This document shows positions 13,434-16,745 of a stretch of DNA of 16,745 nucleotides, piece after piece. The DNA lies in assembly GCF_937997465.1 (NCBI RefSeq), contig NZ_CALKTQ010000287.1, positions 1-16,745 of the forward strand. The letters are read 5' to 3'. This stretch comes from an uncultured Campylobacter sp. Its GTDB lineage: Bacteria > Campylobacterota > Campylobacteria > Campylobacterales > Campylobacteraceae. The notes beneath the pieces are model-generated. The model saw only the letters and a program-made list of their open reading frames with translations, ran no database searches and was not told where the DNA came from. The position numbers and the translations under genes were made by a program. How positions within the stretch are numbered: position 1 is the first letter of the stretch; each line of letters starts with the position of its first letter.

Positions 13434-14068
13434 ACTTCAGTCTCCCCGTCTTTTACGAATTTTTTGACGTAAAGTCTCATCAAATTTGCCCCAAATACCT
13501 TAAACACCAAAATGATTCCCAAGCCAGCCGCGATAGATATAGGTGCTAGGGCTCCGTTTTTGTCCGCAACCAAAAGTAACGGAGCGAAAGATGCTAGGAA
13601 ATTTGTGATCATCGCGCCTGCGCTAAACTGAAATGCGGCAAATATCAAAAGCTCTTTGTGCGTGATCTTGCCGTCTTGGCGTAAAAACTTTGCCGTAGAG
13701 CTACCCGCATCGGTGCTTTGAGTACTAGCTATGAGCGAGATCGAGCAGCATCCTGGGATACCAATGAGAGGCTTTAGCACGGGAGTGAGCCAGCGTGAAG
13801 CCGCGTAAAGTGCGTAATATCTCTCAAATATCGCGACGAACCCAAGAGCGAGCATGATCGCAGGAACCAAGCTAAGCGCAAATATAAAACCACCCTTTGC
13901 GCTTGTGCCGCCTGCGGTTTTAAACCACTCCGGAAACTGTCCGGTTAGCTTACCGAAATCAAAGATACCGCCTGCGACATCCTTTAAGAAACCGCCGAAA
14001 AAGACGATAGCTAGGATCAAGGCAACGGTGCCGATCGCTAGCTTTTTGCCGTCGTTTGCCTCTTGCAT
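13430..14068 (-). CDS. yjiH: YjiH family inner-membrane protein (gate domain)
   Basis: A 212-residue polytopic membrane protein and the probable partner of YjiG. Membrane segments are seen at about 10-27, 60-81, 98-116, 138-165 and 173-193. The polar loop ASTQSTDAGSSTAKFLRQDGKI at 114-135 between segments, and the preceding GIPGCCSISL, are the most conserved-looking parts and may line the transport path. The ATG at 14068 has a strong AAGGAGG ribosome-binding site five bases upstream, and the gene is first in the yjiH-yjiG-M20 operon. The order resembles E. coli yjiH-yjiG-iadA, where the third gene is an isoaspartyl dipeptidase from a different family. Confidence 0.8.
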   Translation of the reverse strand: MQEANDGKKLAIGTVALILAIVFFGGFLKDVAGGIFDFGKLTGQFPEWFKTAGGTSAKGGFIFALSLVPAIMLALGFVAIFERYYALYAASRWLTPVLKPLIGIPGCCSISLIASTQSTDAGSSTAKFLRQDGKITHKELLIFAAFQFSAGAMITNFLASFAPLLLVADKNGALAPISIAAGLGIILVFKVFGANLMRLYVKKFVKDGETEV

Positions 14069-14591
14069 AAAGCCTCCTTAAAAATAAAGTAAATACATAG
14101 GTAATATACAGTCGCGAACCTTAGGAATGAGTAAAAAGCAGATTAAGATAATGAATAATATTTAGTTCTTTTAGTTAATGTTACTTTTAGATACTTTGAT
14201 TTAAAAACAATCAAATTTAATAAAAATAATCATAAATTTGCAGCTTTAGCAATACGAACCCAAGGCTTGAAGCGATTTGTTTAAAACAGCGATAGTGTTA
14301 AAATTTGACGACGATAAAGCAAGCGGCTTAACTAGTAAATTTAAAGTAGAAATTTGCAAATTTAGCGCAATATAACGCCAAATTTTAACATAGAAAGTCA
14401 AGGCAAATATCGCGAGATGATTTATGTTTTCTACATCGCTAGGCTCGTAGCCAAATGGAATAAGTAAATTTCGTCCCAAGCTAAGGCATATAGCCTATCG
14501 CAGGGCGAAATTTACGTTCTGCTTGCAGTTTGCGAGCAAAGCGGAGCAAAAATCATTTAAAAGAGCGAGAGACGAACCGCTTTATTTCAGA
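14069..14591. other. Gene-free stretch between yjiH and truD
   Basis: About 520 bp with no convincing gene. A 77-codon open frame at 14246-14479 (minus) lacks a ribosome-binding site, and its composition looks like translated AT-rich spacer. The yjiH promoter should lie in the first 60 bp, where TATATT at 14108-14103 (minus) is a possible -10. AAATTT occurs about nine times. A long inverted repeat lies at 14464-14515. Confidence 0.5.
14464..14515. repeat. Long nested inverted repeat downstream of truD
   Basis: GTAAATTTCG at 14464-14473 pairs perfectly with CGAAATTTAC at 14506-14515. Inside, CCC (14475-14477) faces GGG (14503-14505), and AGGC (14484-14487) pairs with GCCT (14493-14496) around a 5-nt loop. 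The result is a three-tier hairpin of about 52 nt, roughly 80 bp beyond the truD stop. It may terminate truD transcription or be a small structured RNA. Confidence 0.6.
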
Positions 14592-15716
14592 TTATTCAAA
14601 GATATTTTTATGCAAGATTTCCTCCAGCACCACCGTCGCGTAGCTTCCTTTTTGCAGCGTGAAATTTATCGTAAAATGAGCCTTTTCCTCGTTGTATTTG
14701 TAACCGGCATCCTCTAGATAACACCACGCAAAGCGCCTTGAACCCGTCATTTTGGCTTTAAATTCATTCGCCTGCGCGAAAATTTGATCCTCTACTGCCT
14801 TCGCTGCGCCCTGCGCCCCATACGCCTTAGCGCCTGCTATCAGCCCGCAGCTGGTGATATCTCTCGCGTCAAAGCGCGCGCCCTCCGCGTCCAAATCCTC
14901 GCATAAAAAGCACTTGCCGTGCGGGTAATGCCCCAAAACTTCGCCCTCAATAAGCTTAAAAAATCTCTTTTGTGATTTTAAATTTTTCAAAATCGCGCCG
15001 TCAAGATAAGGGTAAATTTGAGCTAGCTCGCCTAGACTAAAATCCTGTGCAAATCTCGAAATCTCAACGCGTTTGCTAAGCCAGCGGTTAAAAAGATCGC
15101 TTTGAAAAGCCGAGATCAAAAAGTCGTTTAGCTTTGGATTTTTGCTCTTTTTGCCGTTTACGGTGCCAGATTTTAGCAGCTCCAGCCCACTTTGCGCATT
15201 GTCGCCGTATTTGCCAAAGCGCTGATAGCCAAAGTAGTTAGCATATCCTGCCTCATCTATGTTTCGCACAGCTTGCTCGAGTTTAGCAGCTTCGCTAGGC
15301 ATCACTTTTTTTAGGCGGATAAAAAAACTATTGCCTTTTAGGTGCCCGATGCGAAGCTTATTGTCGTGCGCGGCGAGGCTTAAAATTTTCATCTTTTCGT
15401 GGCTAAAATTTGCAAGTGCGGCCTCAAATTTACGCGGCATCGAGATAAACTGCGTCGTCATGCCCTGCTTGTCTTTTAGCCCCGCGTAGCCAAAATCTCG
15501 CATCTTTACGCCGCTAACCTCGCTTAGAGCGTGCAAGGCTTCTTGCGTCGTCATATCTTTTTTGCAAATTTCAACGATGAGGTGCTCGCCCCGCCCGCTA
15601 AATGCGTAAAGCGGGATCTCGCGCACCACAAAATCGTCCGAGTTTTTACTAAAATATGCGTTGATAGGCGCGTGAGTGAGCGCGTAAAGAGGTTTAAAAA
15701 TGGTGGTTTCTTGCAT
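14592..15716 (-). CDS. truD: tRNA pseudouridine(13) synthase TruD
   Basis: Makes pseudouridine at position 13 of tRNA-Glu and related tRNAs. With the ATG at 15716 the protein has 374 residues. The catalytic motif GYAGLKDKQGMTTQ contains the aspartate at residue 82, close to the E. coli position. The family hallmark NYFGYQRFGKYGDN and the N-terminal DDFVVREIPLY are present. A TruD insertion domain precedes the C-terminal GSRRFAWCYLEDAGYKYN. An in-frame ATG at 15782 would add 22 lysine- and arginine-rich residues encoded inside thiL. I prefer 15716 because family members begin shortly before the DDFVV motif. An AAAGGA lies about 12 bases upstream. It overlaps the thiL end by 23 bp, so the two are co-transcribed. 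Confidence 0.93.
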   Translation of the reverse strand: MQETTIFKPLYALTHAPINAYFSKNSDDFVVREIPLYAFSGRGEHLIVEICKKDMTTQEALHALSEVSGVKMRDFGYAGLKDKQGMTTQFISMPRKFEAALANFSHEKMKILSLAAHDNKLRIGHLKGNSFFIRLKKVMPSEAAKLEQAVRNIDEAGYANYFGYQRFGKYGDNAQSGLELLKSGTVNGKKSKNPKLNDFLISAFQSDLFNRWLSKRVEISRFAQDFSLGELAQIYPYLDGAILKNLKSQKRFFKLIEGEVLGHYPHGKCFLCEDLDAEGARFDARDITSCGLIAGAKAYGAQGAAKAVEDQIFAQANEFKAKMTGSRRFAWCYLEDAGYKYNEEKAHFTINFTLQKGSYATVVLEEILHKNIFE

Positions 15717-16527
15717 TGCTTTTAAATTTTCCTTTCGTGATTTTGGCAAAGATCGTGATTTTCGTGCGGGTTTTGCGGGCAAGGCTGAGGATTTTAGTGC
15801 GGTTTTTCGGACTAAACGTAAATAAAATCTCGTATTCCTCGCCGCTATTTAGCTCCTGTTTGCTTAGCCGCTTGCTAAATTTTACCCCGCAGCGACTCTG
15901 CGCGCAAAGCTTGGCTAGATCAGTGCAAAGCCCGTCTGAGACGTCCATGGCGGCGTTTATCTTATCTGCCGCGGCGTAGAAAAATTTATCTTTTAAAACA
16001 GGTTTTTTAAAGCGCGAATTTGACGCGACCCGCCCGCCGTTTAGAAGCGTCCTAAGCCCCTTTAGGCTCTGACCTAGCTCGCCCGTAAAAGCGACTAGAT
16101 CGCCATTTTTCGCGCCGCTTCGCAAAACCGCCTTGCCTCGGAGGCGCGAGATAATCGTGATGCTAAGTAAAATTTTATCGCTACCGATCGTGTCGCCGCC
16201 GATGATAGTTATGTCGTATTCATTGCAAACGTCCGCAAATCCTTTACGCAAAGCCGATATCTGCGCCGCGCTCGTTTTTTTTGGTAGCCCAAGCCCCAAA
16301 AGCGAAAATTTAGGCTCGGCATTCATCGCGACGGCGTCGGAGAGATTTACGAGCATCGCCTTGCGTGCGATCTCCTCCATACTTAGCCAGCCTGCGCGAA
16401 AGTGCGTCCCCTCGCAAAAAAGATCCTTGCTATACACCCACTCTCCGCGCTCATGCGCGACTAAAGCGCCGTCGTCGCCGATGAAGGAGTTGCTAAATTT
16501 ATCGATTATTAGGCGTTCTTTATCCAT
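15694..16527 (-). CDS. thiL: Thiamine-monophosphate kinase ThiL
   Basis: Phosphorylates thiamine monophosphate to the cofactor thiamine diphosphate with ATP, in the cytosol. The 277-residue protein belongs to the PurM-like fold. Visible motifs are GDDGA at 17-21, SKDLFCEGTHF at 33-43 (usually TTDMLVEGVHF), NLSDAVAMNAEP at 61-72, GGDT at 110-113, DVSDGL at 195-200 and GEEYEILFT at 229-237. These supply the metal- and ATP-binding aspartates. The length is at the short end for the family, as is common in Campylobacterota. Only ATG 16527 is possible, because a TAA stands in frame 12 bases upstream. No Shine-Dalgarno is visible, and a TATAAA sits so close that the mRNA may be leaderless. thiL-truD is also the pairing I remember in C. 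jejuni. Confidence 0.92.
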   Translation of the reverse strand: MDKERLIIDKFSNSFIGDDGALVAHERGEWVYSKDLFCEGTHFRAGWLSMEEIARKAMLVNLSDAVAMNAEPKFSLLGLGLPKKTSAAQISALRKGFADVCNEYDITIIGGDTIGSDKILLSITIISRLRGKAVLRSGAKNGDLVAFTGELGQSLKGLRTLLNGGRVASNSRFKKPVLKDKFFYAAADKINAAMDVSDGLCTDLAKLCAQSRCGVKFSKRLSKQELNSGEEYEILFTFSPKNRTKILSLARKTRTKITIFAKITKGKFKSNARNHHF

Positions 16528-16535
16528 TTTGCGAT

Positions 16536-16541
16536 TTTATA
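16536..16541 (-). promoter_or_regulatory. -10-like box directly before thiL
   Basis: TATAAA on the minus strand, eight bases before the thiL ATG. Initiation at the normal distance would begin at or within two bases of the start codon. Confidence 0.4.
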
Positions 16542-16587
16542 AAATTCGGGCTAAAAAGGCGCTTGAAAAACGAATTTATTTAAGCGG

Positions 16588-16619
16588 CTCGGCAAATTTA
16601 ACCTCTCAAATTTGCCGAG
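16588..16619 (-). terminator. 12-bp perfect hairpin after the partial gene at the window end
   Basis: CTCGGCAAATTT at 16588-16599 and AAATTTGCCGAG at 16608-16619 are perfect complements with an 8-nt loop. The hairpin lies eight bases after the stop of the partial minus-strand gene. The following minus-strand sequence is only modestly T-rich. Confidence 0.5.
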
Positions 16620-16627
16620 TTTAAAAT

Positions 16628-16745
16628 CTATCCGAAAATCTCAAATTTGCTAAAAAGCTCCGGCTCATCTTTTACTACGCCACGCCTCACAAGACTAGCC
16701 ACCACTTCGCGCTCGCAGTCAGTTTGCATAGGCCAGCCACGAGTA
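16628..16745 (-). CDS. C-terminus of an unidentified protein
   Basis: An open frame enters from the window edge and ends at TAG 16630-16628. The visible 39 residues read TRGWPMQTDCEREVV, then ASLVRRGVVKDEPELF and SKFEIFG. I do not recognise the family. The frame has no stops, protein-like composition, and a hairpin just after its stop, which supports a real gene. Its strand is the same as thiL. Confidence 0.55.
   Translation of the reverse strand, partial: TRGWPMQTDCEREVVASLVRRGVVKDEPELFSKFEIFG

Noticed and set aside
14246..14479. 77-codon open frame on the minus strand in the yjiH-truD gap
   Set aside because: No ribosome-binding site, no recognisable domain, and it ends short of any operon. 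The codons look like translated AAATTT-rich spacer.
14069..14591. tRNA genes, CRISPR array or insertion-sequence ends in the largest gap
   Set aside because: I found no cloverleaf, no regularly spaced repeats and no terminal inverted repeats with target duplication.
15717..15782. Longer TruD N-terminus starting at 15782
   Set aside because: The 22 extra residues are basic, encoded inside thiL, and have no counterpart in the family.

Overview
The window is chromosomal DNA from a Campylobacterota bacterium, most likely a Campylobacter of the mid-40s %GC group (the rectus/showae/curvus/concisus type rather than C. jejuni). The basis is the protein content, the flagellar gene orders flgI-flgJ-flgM-flgN-flgK and flaG-fliD-fliS-small ORF that I remember from C. 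jejuni, the sigma54 and sigma28 flagellar promoters, and the extreme abundance of the word AAATTT. I see no insertion sequence, phage gene, CRISPR array, tRNA or rRNA.

Layout. Positions 1-526 (minus) hold a periplasmic Cu,Zn superoxide dismutase (sodC), cut by the window edge. Positions 664-6437 (minus) hold a flagellar block. In transcription order it is a small receiver-like protein, rsmD (16S rRNA methyltransferase), flgI (P ring), a short flgJ (rod-binding domain only), flgM (anti-sigma28), a flgN-like chaperone, flgK (hook-filament junction), and a TIGR02757/DUF2400 protein. Two sigma54-type promoters (before the first gene and before flgI) and one sigma28-type promoter (before flgM) can be read. 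Divergently, positions 6585-9300 (plus) hold flaG, fliD, fliS and a small helical protein. This operon runs from a near-consensus sigma28 promoter to a clear intrinsic terminator. Together the two blocks encode the P ring, the hook-associated junction and cap proteins, their chaperones and the checkpoint anti-sigma factor.

Positions 9372-9788 hold a SUKH-like small protein. RNase P RNA (rnpB, minus) lies at about 10021-10338. A PhnA/YjdM-type protein without its zinc ribbon follows at 10489-10698. A decayed Sel1-repeat secreted protein lies at 10936-11642; it carries three stops and a frame change but keeps its promoter, ribosome-binding site and signal peptide. Positions 11839-14068 (minus) are an operon yjiH-yjiG-M20 metallopeptidase, probably uptake and hydrolysis of a peptide-like substrate. 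A gene-free stretch of about 520 bp with a long inverted repeat follows. thiL (thiamine-phosphate kinase) and truD (tRNA pseudouridine 13 synthase) overlap at 14592-16527. The last 118 bases carry the C-terminus of an unidentified minus-strand protein.

No new defence or mobile system is visible. The most interesting signals are regulatory. Two perfect inverted repeats hide the ribosome-binding sites of flgN and of the gene after flgK. The flagellar promoters lie very close together. A perfect palindrome sits in the sodC promoter. AAATTT is roughly 15-fold over-represented across the window.
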